This document shows, piece by piece, positions 18,685 to 34,700 of a stretch of 64,000 nt of DNA. The stretch is from Siphonodentalium dalli (lineage: Eukaryota > Mollusca > Scaphopoda > Gadilida > Siphonodentaliidae). Under the pieces are notes generated by a model, which made no database searches, had not been told where the DNA came from, and saw only the letters and a program-made list of their open reading frames with translations. Where the stretch lies: assembly GCA_032622095.1 (NCBI GenBank), contig CP136065.1:242585530-242649529 (forward strand), given 5' to 3'. The position numbers were made by a program, and so were the translations under genes. Position 1 is the stretch's first letter; each line of letters starts with the position of its first letter.

Positions 18685-20095
18685 GGTTATAATAACAATT
18701 AATAATCTTCATAATTGCCACATTACGCGTATAGAACAAACATGTTTCAGTATATTGAGAAATTATTTTTCATATCACAGTTCCCTAATATTCCATTGGT
18801 CTGTCATAATGTTTGTGTATGTAAGTCCACGTATAAATGCCATGAATATCATATGCTGTATAATGTACCAAATCTAACCATCACAAATCCGAAAGCTACC
18901 AGGAAGAGGCGCCCTAATCAGCCTGTATTAATCGACAACAGGTGAATTTAACAGGTGCTGTCATATACTTTGGCCATTGTAGTGTCCTCTTTCCCCCAAC
19001 AAATCATCCCTTGGAGATTATAACACTATGTGGTCCATTATCTCAAATGTGTACATAGTTTGATTTGATAGTTTTAACTAATAAGCTTATCTAGCCCTTC
19101 CTAATCCCCTCATCATATTTCCATTTGTCACCTCTCTGGCTCAGCGTGACATTTCATAATTTACTAATCCAAAAAGCCCATAGGGCGAAGCTTTCGGGTT
19201 ATGTTACTGTTATATTATTATATTGTGTCAACTTACATGAAACCAATACTCTTTTATACAAAACAAAATCAAAGCGACATAGAGTATAAAGCCGGTAAAA
19301 TGAGTCTTTTTGTCTAACCGCCTGTTCGCAGAAGCGACCATTGCTCCAGGCTGAATAATGCAAGTATCTCATTGGCTCACACAGCTAATTGCGGTAGGGT
19401 CAATTGTGTGAACGAGTGGATGTATTAACCTAAAATCATAATATGGCAGTGATGCACAAATAGGCAACAATACAATCTTTTCAGGAATGTTAAAACTTTG
19501 GAAGATGTACTGTACTTCAAACCGATGCTGAGCCGTTAACCTTGTGATATGCGCATGCATGTGTTTGTGATGGTTGGTGTAAACAAACGTGCCCCTTGGG
19601 TTTCAAGCACGATTTACAATTTTTTTTGACGTTCATCGCAGAAGCAGACCACGATAGAGCAAATATCAGTAACAATAATTTAAACCAGACATAGTTATGA
19701 TAGAACTGAGAAATATTTGAAATAGAAAGCAAATTTTAGTAGTAATTTCAAAATATTATCTTACTAGCGTAGATGAAAACATCCAGGGCAGAGGGAACGG
19801 CGAACTATTTTCCATAGTGGAGTTGGACTGCACAGAATTGGAAAACCATTACAAATCAAAATGTCTTACACTGGTGAACTTTCACTGCTCTCTAAAATAA
19901 TTAAGCCACCAAACGCTAATGTAATATGTGACACATTATACATTGACAGTTTCCAAATTCTGATTTTTCAGCCACTGTACAACTCGAGAAATTAAATGTT
20001 CTACAGCTACAGTGTCCACAACATGACAGCTACATAAGTTACGTTTTAGAAAGGCCGGGAGGGTAATTTCATACCCGGTGATTCCATAGAGGGTG
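18685..20095. other. Non-coding region before the giant satellite
   Basis: AT-rich. Short open stretches on both strands show no family signature. No RNA gene or clear repeat seen. Confidence 0.4.
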
Positions 20096-23000
20096 GTCAG
20101 TCAGTAAATCCCCACCCTTTACATGGTCCAACTGATGACTCGTTTACATGGTCCTACTGAATTACCCGTTTACATTGTCCTACTGAATGACTCCATTACA
20201 TGGTCATACTGATGACTCGTTTACATGGTCCAACTGAACTACCCCTTTAGATTGTCCTACTAAATGACCCCTTTACATGGTCCTACTGAATGACCCCTTT
20301 ACATGGTCCTACTGATGACTCGTTTACATGGTCCTACCGAATGACCCCTTTACATGGTCCTACTGAATGACCCATTTACATGGTCCTACCGAATGACCCT
20401 TTTACATTGTCCTACTAAATGACCCCATTACATGGTCCTACTGAATGACCCCTTTACATGGTCCTACTGAATGACCCCTTTACACCGTCCTACTGAATGA
20501 CCCCTTTACATGGTCCTACTGATGACTCGTTTACACGGTCCTATTGAATTACCCCTTTACATTGTCCTACTAAATGACCCCTTTACATGGTCATACTGAT
20601 GACTCGTTTACATGGTCCAACTGAATTACCCATTTACATTGTCCTACTAAATGACTCGTTTACATGGTCCTACTGAATGACCCATTTACATGGTCCTACT
20701 GAATGACCCCTTTACATGGTCCTACTGAATGACCCCTTTACATGGTCCTACTGAATGACCCCTTTACATTGTCCTACTGAATGACCCCTTTACATGGTCC
20801 TACTAAATGACCCATTTACATGGTCCTACTGATGACTCCTTCACATGATCCTACCGAATGACCCCTTTACATTGTCCTACTAAATGACCCCTTTACATGG
20901 TCCTACTGATGACTCGTTTACATGGTCCTACTGAATTACCCCTATACATTGTCCTACTAAATGACCCCTTTACATTGTCCTACTAAATGACCCCTTTACA
21001 TTGTCCTACTGAATGACCCCTTTACATGGTCCTACTGATGACTCGTTTACATGGTCCTACTGAATTACCCCTTTACATTGTCCTACTAAATGACCCCTTT
21101 ACATTGTCCTACTAAATGACCCCTTTACATGGTCCTACTGATGATTCGTTTACATGGTCCAACTGAATTACCCCTTTACATGGTCCTACTAAATGACCAC
21201 ATTACATGGTCCTACTGAATGACCCCTTTACATGGTCCTACTGAATGACCCCTTTATATGGTCCTACTGATGACTCCTTTACATGGTCCTACTGAATGAC
21301 CCCTTTATATGGTCCTACTGATGACTCGTTTACATGGTCCTACTGCATGACCCCTTTATATGGTCCTACTGATGACTCCTTTACATGGTCCTACTGAATG
21401 ACCCCTTTACATGGTCCTACCGATGACTCCTTTACATGGTCCTACTGAATGACCCCTTTACATGGTCCTACTGATGACTCGTTTAAATGGTCATACTGAA
21501 TGACCCCTTTACATGGTCCTACTGAATAACCCATTTACATGGTCCTACCTGATGACCCCTTTACATGGTCCTACTAAATGACCCATTGACATGGTCCTAC
21601 TGATGACTCGTTTACATGGTCCTACTGAATTACCCCTTTACATGGTCCTACTGAATGACCCCTTTACAAGGTCCTACTGATGATTCGTTTACATAGTCCT
21701 ACTGAATGAACCCTTTACAAGGTCCTACTGATGATTCGTTTACATGGTCCTACTGAATGACCCCTTTACATGGTCCTACTGAATGACCCCTTTACATGGT
21801 CCTACTGAATGACCCCTTTACATGGTCCTACTGATGACTCCTTTACATGGTCCTACTGAATGACCCCTTTACATGGTCCTACTGATGACTCGTTTACATG
21901 GTCCTACTGAATGACACCTTTACATGGTCCTACTGAATGACCCCTTTACATGGTCCTACCTGATGACCCCTTTACATGGTCCTACTAAATGACCCATTTA
22001 CATGGCCCTACTGATGACTCGTTTACATGGTCCTACTGAATGACCCCTTTACAAGGTCCTACTGATGATTCGTTTACATAGTCCTACTGAATGACCCCTT
22101 TACATTGTCCTACTAAATGACCCCTTTACATGGTCCTACCGAATGACCCCTTTACATTGTCCTACTGAATGACCCCTTTACATGGTCCTACTGATGACTC
22201 GTTTACATGGTCCTACTGAATGACCCCTTTACAAGGTCCTACTGATGACTCGTTTACATGGTCCTAATGAATGACCCCTTTACAAGGTCCTACTGATGAT
22301 TCGTTTACATGGTCCTACTGAATGACCCATTTACATGGTCCTACTGAATGACCCCTTTACATGGTCCTACTGATGACTCGTTTACATGGTCCTACTGAAT
22401 GACCCCTTTACATGGTCCTACTGAATGACCCCTTTACATGGTCCTACTGATGACCCATTTACATGGTCCTACTAAATGACCCATTTACATGGTCCTACTG
22501 ATGACTCGTTTACATGGTCCTACTGAATGACCCCTTTACAAGGTCCTACTGATGATTCGTTTACATAGTCCTACTGAATGACCCCTTTACATTGTCCTAC
22601 TAAATGACCCCTTTACATTGTCCTACTGAATGACCCCTTTACATTGTCCTACTGATGACTCTGTTACATGGTCCTACTGAATGACCCCTTTACATTGTCC
22701 TACTGATGACTCGTTTACATTGACCTACTAAATGACCCCTTTACATGGTCCTACTGAATGACCCCTTTACAAGGTCCTACTGATGATTCGTTTACATGGT
22801 CCTACTGAATGACCCCTTTACATGGTCCTACTGAATGACCCCTTTACAAGGTCCTACTGATGATTCGTTTACATGGTCCTACTGAATGACACCTTTACAT
22901 GGTCCTACTAAATGACCCCTTTACAAGATCCTACTGATGATTCGTTTACATAGTCCTACTGAATGACCCCTTTACATTGTCCTACTGATGATTCGTTTAC

Positions 23001-24735
23001 ATAGTCCTACTGAATGACCCCTTTACATTGTCCTACTAAATGACCCCTTTACATGGTCCTACTGAATGACCCCTTTACATTGTCCTACTAAATGACCCCT
23101 TTACATTGTCCTACTGAATGACCCCTTTACAAGGTCCTACTGATGATTCGTTTACATAGTCCTACTGAATGACCCCTTTACATTGTCCTACTAAATGACC
23201 CCTTTACATGGTTCTACTGAATGACCACTTTACATTGTCCTACTGAATGACCCCTTTACAAGGGCCTACTGATGATTCGTTTTCATGGTCCTACTGAATG
23301 ACACCTTTACATGGTCCTACTGATGACTCGTTTACATGGTCCTACTGAATGACCCCTTTACAAGGTCCTACTGATGATTCGTTTACATAGTCCTACTGAA
23401 TGACCCCTTTAAATGGTCCTACTGAATTACCCCTTTACATGGTCCTACTGAATGACCCCTTTACATTGTCCTACTGAATGACCCCTTTACAAGGTCCTAC
23501 TCAATGACCCCTTTACATGGTCCTACTGAATGACCCCTTTACATTGTCCTACTGAATGACCCCTTTACATTGTCCTACTGAATGACCCCTTTACAGTGTC
23601 CTACTGAATGACCCCTTTACAAGGTCCATCTGAATGAGCAATTTACATGGTCCTACTGAATGCCCCCTTTACATTGTCCTACTGAATGACCCCTTTACAT
23701 TGTCCTACTGAATGACCCCTTTACATTGTCCTACTGAATGACTCCTTTGCATTGTCCTACTGAATGACCCCTTTACATTGTCCTACTGAATGACCCCTTT
23801 ACAAGGTCCTACTGAATGACCCCTTTACATGGTCCTACTGAATGACCCCTTTACATTGTCCTACTGAATGACCCATTTACATGGTCCTACTGAATGACTC
23901 CTTTGCATTGTCCTACTGAATGACCCATTCACATGGTCCTACTGAATGACTCCTTTGCATTTTCCTACTGAATGACTCCTTTGCATTTTCCTACTGAATG
24001 AACCCTTCACATGGTCATACTGAATGACCCCTTTACATGGTCCTACTGAATGACGCCTTTACATGGTCCTACTGAATGACTCCTTTGCATTGTCCTACTG
24101 AATGACCCCTTCACATGGTCCTACTGAATGACCCCTTTACATGGTCCTACTGAATGACTCATTTGCATTGTCCTACTGAATGACCCCTTCACATGGTCCT
24201 ACTGAATGACCCCTTTACATGGTCCTACTGAATGACTCCTTTGCATTGTCCTACTGAATGACCCCTTTACATGGTCCTACTGAATGACCCGTTTACATGG
24301 TCCTACTGAATGACCCCTTTACATTGTCCTACTGAATGACCCATTTACATGGTCCTACTGAATGACCCCTTTACATGGTCCTACTGAATGACCCCTTTAC
24401 ATGGTCATACTGAATGACCCCTTTACAAGGTCCTACTGATGATTCGTTTACAAGGTCCTACTGAATGACCCCTTTACATTGTCCTACTGAATTACCCGTT
24501 TACATGGTCCTACTGAATGACCCCTTTACATTGTCCTACTGAATGACCCCATTGCATGGTCCTATTGAATGACTCCTTTGCATTGTCCTACTGAATGACC
24601 CCTTTACATGGTCCTACTGAATGACCCCTTTACATGGTCCTACTGAATGACCCCTTTACATGGTCCTACTGAATTACCCCTTTACATTGTCCTACTGAAT
24701 GACCCCTTTACATTGTCCTACTGAATGACCCCTTT

Positions 24736-26500
24736 ACATGGTCCTACCGAATGACCCCTTTACATGGTCCTACCGAATGACCCCTTTACATGGTCCTACT
24801 AAATGACCCCTTTACACGGTCCTACTGATGATTCGATTACATGGTCCTACTAAATGACCCCTTTACATTGTCCTACTAAATGACCCCTTTACATGGTCCT
24901 AATAAATGACCCCTTTACATGGTCCTACTGGTGATTCGTTTACATGGTCCTACTGAATGACCCCTTTACATTGTCCTACTAAATGACCCCTTTACATTGT
25001 TCTACTGAATGACCCCTTTACATTGTCCTACTAAATGACCCCTTTACATGGTCCTACTAAATGACCCCTTTACAAGGTCCTACTGATGATTCGTTTACAT
25101 GGTCCTACTGAATGACCCCTTTCCATTGTCCTACTAAATGACCCCTTTACATTGTCCTACTGAATGACCCTTTTTCATTGTCCTACTAAATGACCCCTTT
25201 ACATTGTCCTACTGAATGACCCCTTCACATGGTCCTACTGAATGACCCCTTTACAAGGTCCTACTGATGATTCGTTTACATGGTCCTACTGAATGACCCC
25301 TTTACATGGTCCTACTGAATGACCCCTTTCCATGGTCCTACTGAATGACCCCTTTACATTGTCCTACTGAATGACCCATTTACAAGGTCCTACTGATGAT
25401 TCGTTTACATAGTCCTACTGAATGACCCCTTTACATTGTCCTACTGAATCACCCCTTTACATGGTCCTACTGAATGACCCCTTTACATTGTCCTACTGAA
25501 TGACCCCTTTACAAGGTCCTACTGAATGACCCCTTTACATGGTCCTACTGAATGACCCCTTTACATTGTCCTACTGAATGACCCCTTTACATTGTCCTAC
25601 TGAATGACCCCTTTACATGGTCCTACTGAATGACCCCTTTACATGGTCCTACTGAATTACCCCTTTACATTGTCCTACTGAATGACCCCTTTACATTGTC
25701 CTACTGAATGACCCCTTTACGTGGTCCTACCGAATGACCCCTTTACATGGTCCTACCGAATGACCCCTTTACATGGTCCTACTAAATGACCCCTTTACAA
25801 GGTCCTACTGATGATTCGTTTACATGGTCCTACTAAATGACCCCTTTACATTGTCCTACTAAATGACCCATTTACATGGTCCTACTAAATGACCCCTTTA
25901 CATGGTCCTACTGGTGATTCGTTTACATGGTCCAACTGAATGACCCCTTTACAAGGTCCTACTGATGATTCGTTTACATTGTCCTACTAAATGACCCCTT
26001 TACATTGTCCTACTAAATGACCCCTTTACATGGTCCTACTAAATGACCACTTTACATGGTCCTACTGGTGATTCGTTTACATGGTCCTACTGAATTACCC
26101 CTTTACATTGTCCTACTAAATGACCCCTTTACATTGTCCTACTGAATGACCCCTTTACATTGTCCTACTAAATGACCCCTTTACATTGTCCTACTGAATG
26201 ACCCCTTCACATGGTCCTACTGAATGACCCCTTTACAAGGTCCTACTGATGATTCGTTTACATGGTCCTACTGAATGACCCCTTTACATGGTCCTACTGA
26301 ATGACCCCTTTCCATGGTCCTACTGAATGACCCCTTTACATTGTCCTACTGAATGACCCCTTTACAAGGTCCTACTGATGATTCGTTTACATAGTCCTAC
26401 TGAATGACCCCTTTACATTGTCCTACTGAATCACCCCTTTACAAGGTCCTACTGATGATTCGTTTACATTGTCCTACTGAATGACCCCTTTACATTGTCC
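24736..26500 (+). repeat. Higher-order repeat of about 1 kb inside the satellite
   Basis: A rare run of two TACCGAATGACC monomers followed by a GATGATTCG monomer occurs at about 24745 and again at about 25730, roughly 985 bases later. The order of flanking variants is similar in both copies, showing duplication of about 38 monomers. Confidence 0.6.
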
Positions 26501-29500
26501 TACTGAATGACCCCTTTACATGGTCCTACTGAATGACCCCTTTACATTGTCCTACTGAATGACCCCTTTACAAGGTCCTACTGAATGACCCCTTTACATG
26601 GTCCTACTGAATGACCCCTTTACATTGTCCTACTGAATGACCCCTTTACATTGTCCTACTGAATGACCCCTTTACATGGTCCTACTGAATGACCCCTTTA
26701 CAAGGTCCTACTGAATGACCCCTTTACATGGTCCTACTGAATAACCCCTTTGCATTGTCCTACTGAATGACTCATTTGCATTGCCCTACTGAATGACCCC
26801 TTTACATTGTCCTACTGAATGACCCCTTTACAAGGTCCTACTGAATGACCCCTTTACGTGGTCCTACTGAATGACCCCTTTACATTGTCCTACTGAATGA
26901 CCCCTTTACATGGTCCTACTGAATGACTCCTTTGCATTGTCCTACTGAATGTCCCCTTCACATGGTCCTACTGAATGACCCTTTTATATGGTCCTACTGA
27001 ATGACCCCTTTACATGGTCCTACTGAATGACCCCTTTACATTGTCCTACTGAATGACCCCTTTACATGGTCCTACTGAATGACCCCTTTACATGGTCCTA
27101 CTGAATGACTCCTTTGCATTGTCCTACTGAATGACCCCTTCACATGGTCATACTGAATGACCCCTTTACATGGTCCTACTGAATGACTCCTTTGCATTGT
27201 CCTACTGAATGACCGCTTCACATGGTCCCACTGAATGACCCCTTTACATGATCCTACTGAATGACTCCTTTGCATTGTCCTACTGAATGACCCCTGTACA
27301 TGGTCCTACGGAACGACCCCTTTACATGGTCCTACTGAATGACCCCTTTACATTGTCCTACTGAATGACCCATTTACATGGTCCTACTGAATGACCCCTT
27401 TACATGGTCCTACTGAATGACCCCTTTACAAGGTCCTACTGATGATTCGTTTACATGGTCCTACTGAATGACTCCTTTACATGGTCCTACTGAATGACCC
27501 CTTTACATTGTCCTACTGAATTACCCCTTTACATGTTCCTACTGAATGACCCCTTTACATTGTCCTACTGAATGACCCCTTTAAATGGTCCTACTGAATG
27601 ACTCCTTTGCATTGTCCTACTGAATGACCCCTTTACATGTTCCTACTGAATGACCCCTTTACATGGTCCTACTGAATGACTCCTTTACATGGTCCTACTG
27701 AATGACCCCTTTACATTGTCCTACTGAATGACCCCTTGACATGGTCCTACTGAATGACTCTTTTGCATTGTCCTACTGAATGACCCCTTCACATGATCCT
27801 ACTGAATGACCCCTTTACATGGTCCTACTTAATGACCCCTTTACATTGTCCTACTGAATGACTCCTTTGCATTATCCTACTGAATGACCCCTTTACATGG
27901 TCCTACTGAATGACCCCTTTACATGGTCCTACTGAATGACCCCTTTACATTGTCCTACTGAATGGCCCATTTACATGGTCCTACTGAATGACCCCTTTAC
28001 ATGGTCCTATCTGATGAGCCCTTTACATGGTCCTACTAAATGACCCATTTACATGGTCCTACTGATGACTCGTTTACATGGTCCTACTGAATTACCCCCT
28101 TTACATGGTCCTACTGAATTACCCCTTTACAAGGTCCTACTGATGACTCGTTTACATGGTCCTACTGAATGACCCCTTTACAAGGTCCTACTGAATGACC
28201 CCTTTACAAGGTCCTACTGAATGACCCCTTTACATTGTCCTACTAAATGACCCCTTTACATGGTCCTACTGAATGACCCCTTTACAAGGTCCTACTGATG
28301 ATTCGTTTACCTGGTCCTACTGAATGACCCCTTTACATTGTCCTACTAAATGACCCCTTTACATGGTCCTAATGAATGACCCCTTTACATTGTCCTACTG
28401 AATGACCCCTTTACAAGGTCCTACTGATGATTCGTTTACATGGTCCTACTGAATGACCCCTTTACATGGTCCTACTGAATGACCCCTTTACAAGGTCCCA
28501 CTGATGATTCGTTTACATAGTCCTACTGAATGACCCCTTTACATTGTCCTACTAAATGACCCCTTTACATGGTCCTACTGAATGACCCCTTTACATTGTC
28601 CTACTGAATGACCCCTTTACAATGTCCTACTGATGATTCGTTTACATGGTCCTACTGAATGACCCCTTTACATTGTCCTACTGAATTACCCCTTTACATG
28701 GTCCTACTGAATGACCCCTTTACATTGTCCTACTGAATGACCCCTTTACATTGTCCTACTAAATGACCCCTTTACATGGTCCTACTGAATGACTCCTTTG
28801 CATTGTCCTACTGAATGACCCATTTACATTGGCCTACTGAATGACCCCTTTACAAGGTCCTACTGAATGACCCCTTTACATGGTCCTACTGAATGACCCC
28901 TTTACATTGTCCTACTGAATGACCCCTTTGCATGGTCCTACTGAATGACTCCTTTGCATTGTCGTACTGAATGTCCCCTTCACATGGTCCTACTGAATGA
29001 CCCCTTTACATGGTCCTACCGCATGACTCCTTTGCATTGTCCTACTGAATGACCCCTTCACATGGTCCTACTGAATGACACCTTTACATGGTCCTACTGA
29101 ATGACCCCTTTACATGGTCCTACTGAATGACTCCTTTGCATTGTCCTACTGAATGACCCCTTCACATGGTCCTACTGAATGACCCCTTTACATGGTCCTA
29201 CTGAATGACTCCTTTGTATTGTCCTACTGAATGACCGCTTCACATGGTCCTACTGAATGACCCCTTTACATGGTCCTACTGAATGACTCCTTTGCATTGT
29301 CCTACTGAATGACCCCTTTACATGGTCCTACTGAATGACCCCTTTACATGGTCCTACTGAATGACCCCTTTACATTGTCCTACTGAATGACCCATTTACA
29401 TGGTCCTACTGAATGACCCCTTTACATGGTCCTACTGAATGACCCCTTTACATGATCCTACTGAATGACCCCTTTACATGGTCCTACTGAATGACCCCTT

Positions 29501-29759
29501 TACAATGTCCTACTGATGATTCGTTTACATGGTCCTACTGAATGACCCCTTTACATGGTCCTACTGAATGACCCCTTTACATGGTCCTACTGAATGACCC
29601 CTTTACATTGTCCTACTGAATGACCCCTTTACATGGTCCTACTGAATGACTCCTTTGCATTGTCCTACTGAATGACCCCTTCACATGGTCCTACTGAATG
29701 ACCCCTTTACATGGTCCTACTGAATGACCCCTTTACATTGTCCTACTGAATGACTCCTT

Positions 29760-30900
29760 TGCATTGTTCTACTGAATGACCCCTTTACATGATCCTATTG
29801 AATGAACCCTTTACATGGTCCTACTGAATGACCCCTTTACATTGTCCTACTGAATGACCCATGTACATGGTCCTACTGAATGACCCATTTACAAGGTCCT
29901 ACTGATGATTCGTTTACATGGTCCTACTGAATGACCCCTTTACATTATCATACTGAATTACCCCTTTACATGGTCCTACTGAATGACCCCTTTACACTGT
30001 CCTGCTGAATGACCCCTTTACATAGTCCTATTGAATGACTCCTTTGCATTGTCCTACTGAATGACCCGTGTACATGGTCCTACTGAATGACCCCTTTACA
30101 TGGTCCTACTGAATGACCCCTTTACATTGTCCTACTGAATGACCCCTTTACATGGTCCTACTGAATGACTCCTTTGCATTGTCCTACTGAATGACCCCTT
30201 CATATGGTCCTACTGAATGACCCCTTTACATGGTCCTACTGAATGACCCTTTACATGGTCCTACTGAATGACTCCTTTGCATGGTCCTACTGAATGACCC
30301 CTTCACATGGTCCTACTGAATGACCCCTTTAAATGGTCCTATTGAATGACCCCTTTTCATTGTCCTACTGAATGACCCCTTTACATGGTCCTACTGAATG
30401 ACCCCTTTACATTGTCCTACTGAATGACTCATTTGCATTGTTCTACTGAATGACCCCTTTACATGGTCCTATTGAATGAACCCTTTACATGGTCCTACTG
30501 AATGACCCCTTTACATTGTCCTACTGAATGACCCATGTACATGGTCCTACTGAATGATCCCTTTACATGGTCCTACTGAATGACCCATTTACAAGGTCCT
30601 ACTGATGATTCGTTTACATGGTCCTACTGAATGACCCCTTTACATTATCATACTGAATTACCCCTTTACATGGTCCTACTGAATGACCCCTTTACACTGT
30701 CCTGCTGAATGACCCCTTTACATGGTCCTACTGAATGACACCTTTGCATTGTCCTACTGAATGACCCCTTTACATGGTCCTACTGAATGACCCCTTTACA
30801 TGGTCCTACTGAATGACCCCTTTACATTGTCCTACTGAATGACCCCTTTACATGGTCCTACTGAATGACTCCTTTGCATTGTCCTACTGAATGACCCCTT
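29760..30900 (+). repeat. Higher-order repeat of about 0.7 kb inside the satellite
   Basis: The unusual variants CCCATGTACATGG, TTACATTATCATACTG and TTACACTGTCCTGCTG occur in the same order near 29850-30010 and again near 30530-30710. Confidence 0.65.
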
Positions 30901-31799
30901 CACATGGTCCTACTGAATGACCCCTTTACATGGTCCTACTGAATGACCCTTTACATGGTCCTACTGAATGACTCCTTTGCATTGTCCTACTGAATGACCC
31001 CTTCACATGGTCCTACTGAATGACCCCTTTACATGGTCCTATTGAATGACCCCTTTTCATTGTCCTACTGAATGACCCCTTTACATGGTCCTATTGGATG
31101 ACCCCTTTACATGGTCCTACTGAATGACCCCTTTACATGGTCCTACTGAATGACCCCTTTAAATTGTCCTACTGAATGACCCCTTTACATGGTCCTACTG
31201 AATGACTCCTTTGCATTGTCCTACTGAATGACCCCTTTGCATGGTCCTACTGAATGACCCCTTTACATGGTCCTACTGATTGACCCCTTTACATGGTCCT
31301 ACTGAATGACCCCTTTACATGGTCCTACTGAATGACCCCTTTACATTGTCCTACTGAATGACCCCTTTGCATGGTCCTACTGAATGACCCCTTTACATTG
31401 TCCTACTGAATGACCCCTTTACATTGTCCTACTGAATGACTCCTTTGCATTGTCCTACTGAATGACCCCTTTACATGGTCCTACTGAATGACTCCTTTGC
31501 ATGGTCATACTGAATGACCCCTTTACATGGTCCTACTGAATGACCCCTTTACATTGTCCTACTGAATGACCCATTTACATGGTCCTACTAAATGAATCCT
31601 TTGCATGGTCATACTGAATGAACCCTTTGCATGGTCATACTGAATGAACCCTTTGCATGGTCCTACTGAATGACCCCTTTACATGGTCCTATTGAATTAC
31701 CCATTTACATGGTCCTACTAAATGACCCATTTACATGGTCCTACTGAATGACCCCTTTACATGGTCCTACTGAATGACCCCTTTACATGGTCCTACTGA

Positions 31800-34700
31800 A
31801 TGAACCCTTTGCATGGTCCTACTGATGACTCCTTTACATGGTCCTACTGAATGACCCTTTTAAATGGTCCTACTAAATGACCCCTTTACATAGTACTACT
31901 GAATGACCCCTTTACATGGTCCTAACTAAATGACTCATTTACATGGTCCTACTGAATGACCCATTTACGTGGTCCTACTAAATTACCCCTTTACATGGTC
32001 CTACTAAATGACCCCTTTACATGGTCCCACTGAATGACCCCTTTACATGGTTCTACTGAATGGCCGACATACGTGGTCCTACTAAATGATCCATTTACAT
32101 GGTCCTACTAAATGACCCTTTTGCATTGTCCTACTGAATGACCCATTTACATGGTCCTACTAAATGATCCCTTCACATGGTCCTACTGAATGACCAATTT
32201 ACATGATCCTACTGAATGACCTCTTTACATGGTCCTACTAAATGACCCATTTACATGGTCCTAACTGATGACCCCTTTACATGGTCCTACTGAATTACCC
32301 CTTTTCATGGTCCTACTGAATGACTCCTTTACATGGTCCTACTGATGACTCCTCTACATGGTCCTACTGAATTACTCCTTTACATGGTCCTACTGATGAC
32401 TCCTTTACATGGTCCTACTGATGACTCCTCTACATGGTCCTACTGAATTATCCCTTTACATGGTCCTACTGATGACTCCTTTACATGATCCTACTGAATT
32501 ATCCCTTTACATGGTCCTACTGATGACTCCTTTACATGGTCCTACTGAATTACTCCTTTACATGGTCCTACTTATGACTCATTTACATGGTCCTACTGAA
32601 TGACCCCTTTACATGGTCCTACTGAATGACCCATTTACATGGTTCTACTGAATGACCCATTTACATGGTCCTACTAAATGACCCCTTTACATGATCCTAC
32701 TGAATGACTCCTTTACATGGTCCTACTGAATTACCCATTTACATGGTCCTACTGAATGTCCCCTTTACATTGTCCTACTGAATGACCCCTTTACATGGTC
32801 CTACTGAATGACTCCTTTGCATTGTCCTACTGAATGACCCCTTTGCATGGTCCTACTGAATGACCCCTTTACATGGTCCCACTGAATGACCCCTTTACAT
32901 GGTCCTACTGAATGACCCCTTTACATGGTTCTACTGAATGACCCCTTTACATTGTCCTACTGAATGACCCCTTTGCATGGTCCTACTGAATGACCCCTTT
33001 ACAGTGTCCTACTGAATGACCCCTGTACATTGTCCTACTGAATGACTCCTTTGCATTGTCCTACTAAATGACCCCTTTACATGGTCCTACTGAATGACTC
33101 CTTTGCATGGTCATACTGAATGACCCCTTTACATGGTCCTACTGAATGACCCCTTTACATTGTCCTACTGAATGACCCATTTACATGGTCCTACTAAATG
33201 ACTCCTTTGCATGGTCATACTGAATGAACCCTTTGCATGGTCATACTGATGACTCATTTACATGGTCCTACTGAATGACCACTTTACATGTTCCTATTGA
33301 ATTACCCATTAACATGGTCCTACTATATGACCCATTTACATGGTCCTACTGAATGACCCCTCTACATGGTCCTACTGAATGGCCCCTTTACATGGTCCTA
33401 CTAAATGATCCCTCCACATGGTCCTACTGAATGACCAATTTACATGATCCTACTGAATGACCCCTTTACATGGTCCTACTAAATGACCCATTTACATGGT
33501 CCTACTGAATGACCCCTCTACATGGTCCTACTGAATGGCCCCTTTACATGGTCCTACTGAATGACCCCTTTACATGGTCCTACTGATGACTCCTTTACAT
33601 GGTCCTACTGAATGACCCTTTTAAATGGTCCTACTAAATGACCCCTTTACATAGTACTACTGAATGACCCCTTTACATGGTCCTAACTAAATGACTCATT
33701 TACATGGTCCTACTGAATGACCCATTTACGTGGTCCTACTAAATTACCCCTTTACATGGTCCTACTAAATGACCCCTTTACATGGTCCCACTGAATGACC
33801 CCTTTACATGGTTCTACTGAATGGCCGACATACGTGGTCCTACTAAATGATCCATTTACATGGTCCTACTAAATGACCCTTTTGCATTGTCCTACTGAAT
33901 GACCCATTTACATGGTCCTACTAAATGATCCCTTCACATGGTCCTACTGAATGACCAATTTACATGATCCTACTGAATGACCCCTTTACATGGTCCTACT
34001 AAATGACCCATTTACATGGTCCTACCTGATGACCCCTTTACATGGTCCTACTGAATTACCCCTTTTCATGGTCCTACTGAATGACTCCTTTACATGGTCC
34101 TACTGATGACTCCTCTACATGGTCCTACTGAATTACTCCTTTACATGGTCCTACTGACGACTCCTTTACATGGTCCTACTGATGACTCCTCTACATGGTC
34201 CTACTGAATTATCCCTTTACATGGTCCTACTGATGACTCCTCTACATGATCCTACTGAATTATCCCTTTACATGGTCCTACTGATGACTCCTTTACATGG
34301 TCCTACTGAATTACTCCTTTACATGGTCCTACTTATGACTCATTTACATGGTCCTACTGAATGACCCCTTTACATGGTCCTACTGAATGACCCATTTACA
34401 TGGTTCTACTGAATGACCCATTTACATGGTCCTACTAAATGACCCCTTTACATGATCCTACTGAATGACTCCTTTACATAGTCCTACTGAATTACCCATT
34501 TACATGGTCCTACTGAATGTCCCCTTTACATTGTCCTACTGAATGACCCCTTTACATGGTCCTACTGAATGACTCCTTTGCATTGTCCTACTGAATGACC
34601 CCTTTGCATGGTCCTACTGAATGACCCCTTTACATGGTCCCACTGAATGACCCCTTTACATGGTCCTACTGAATGACCCCTTTACATGGTTCTACTGAAT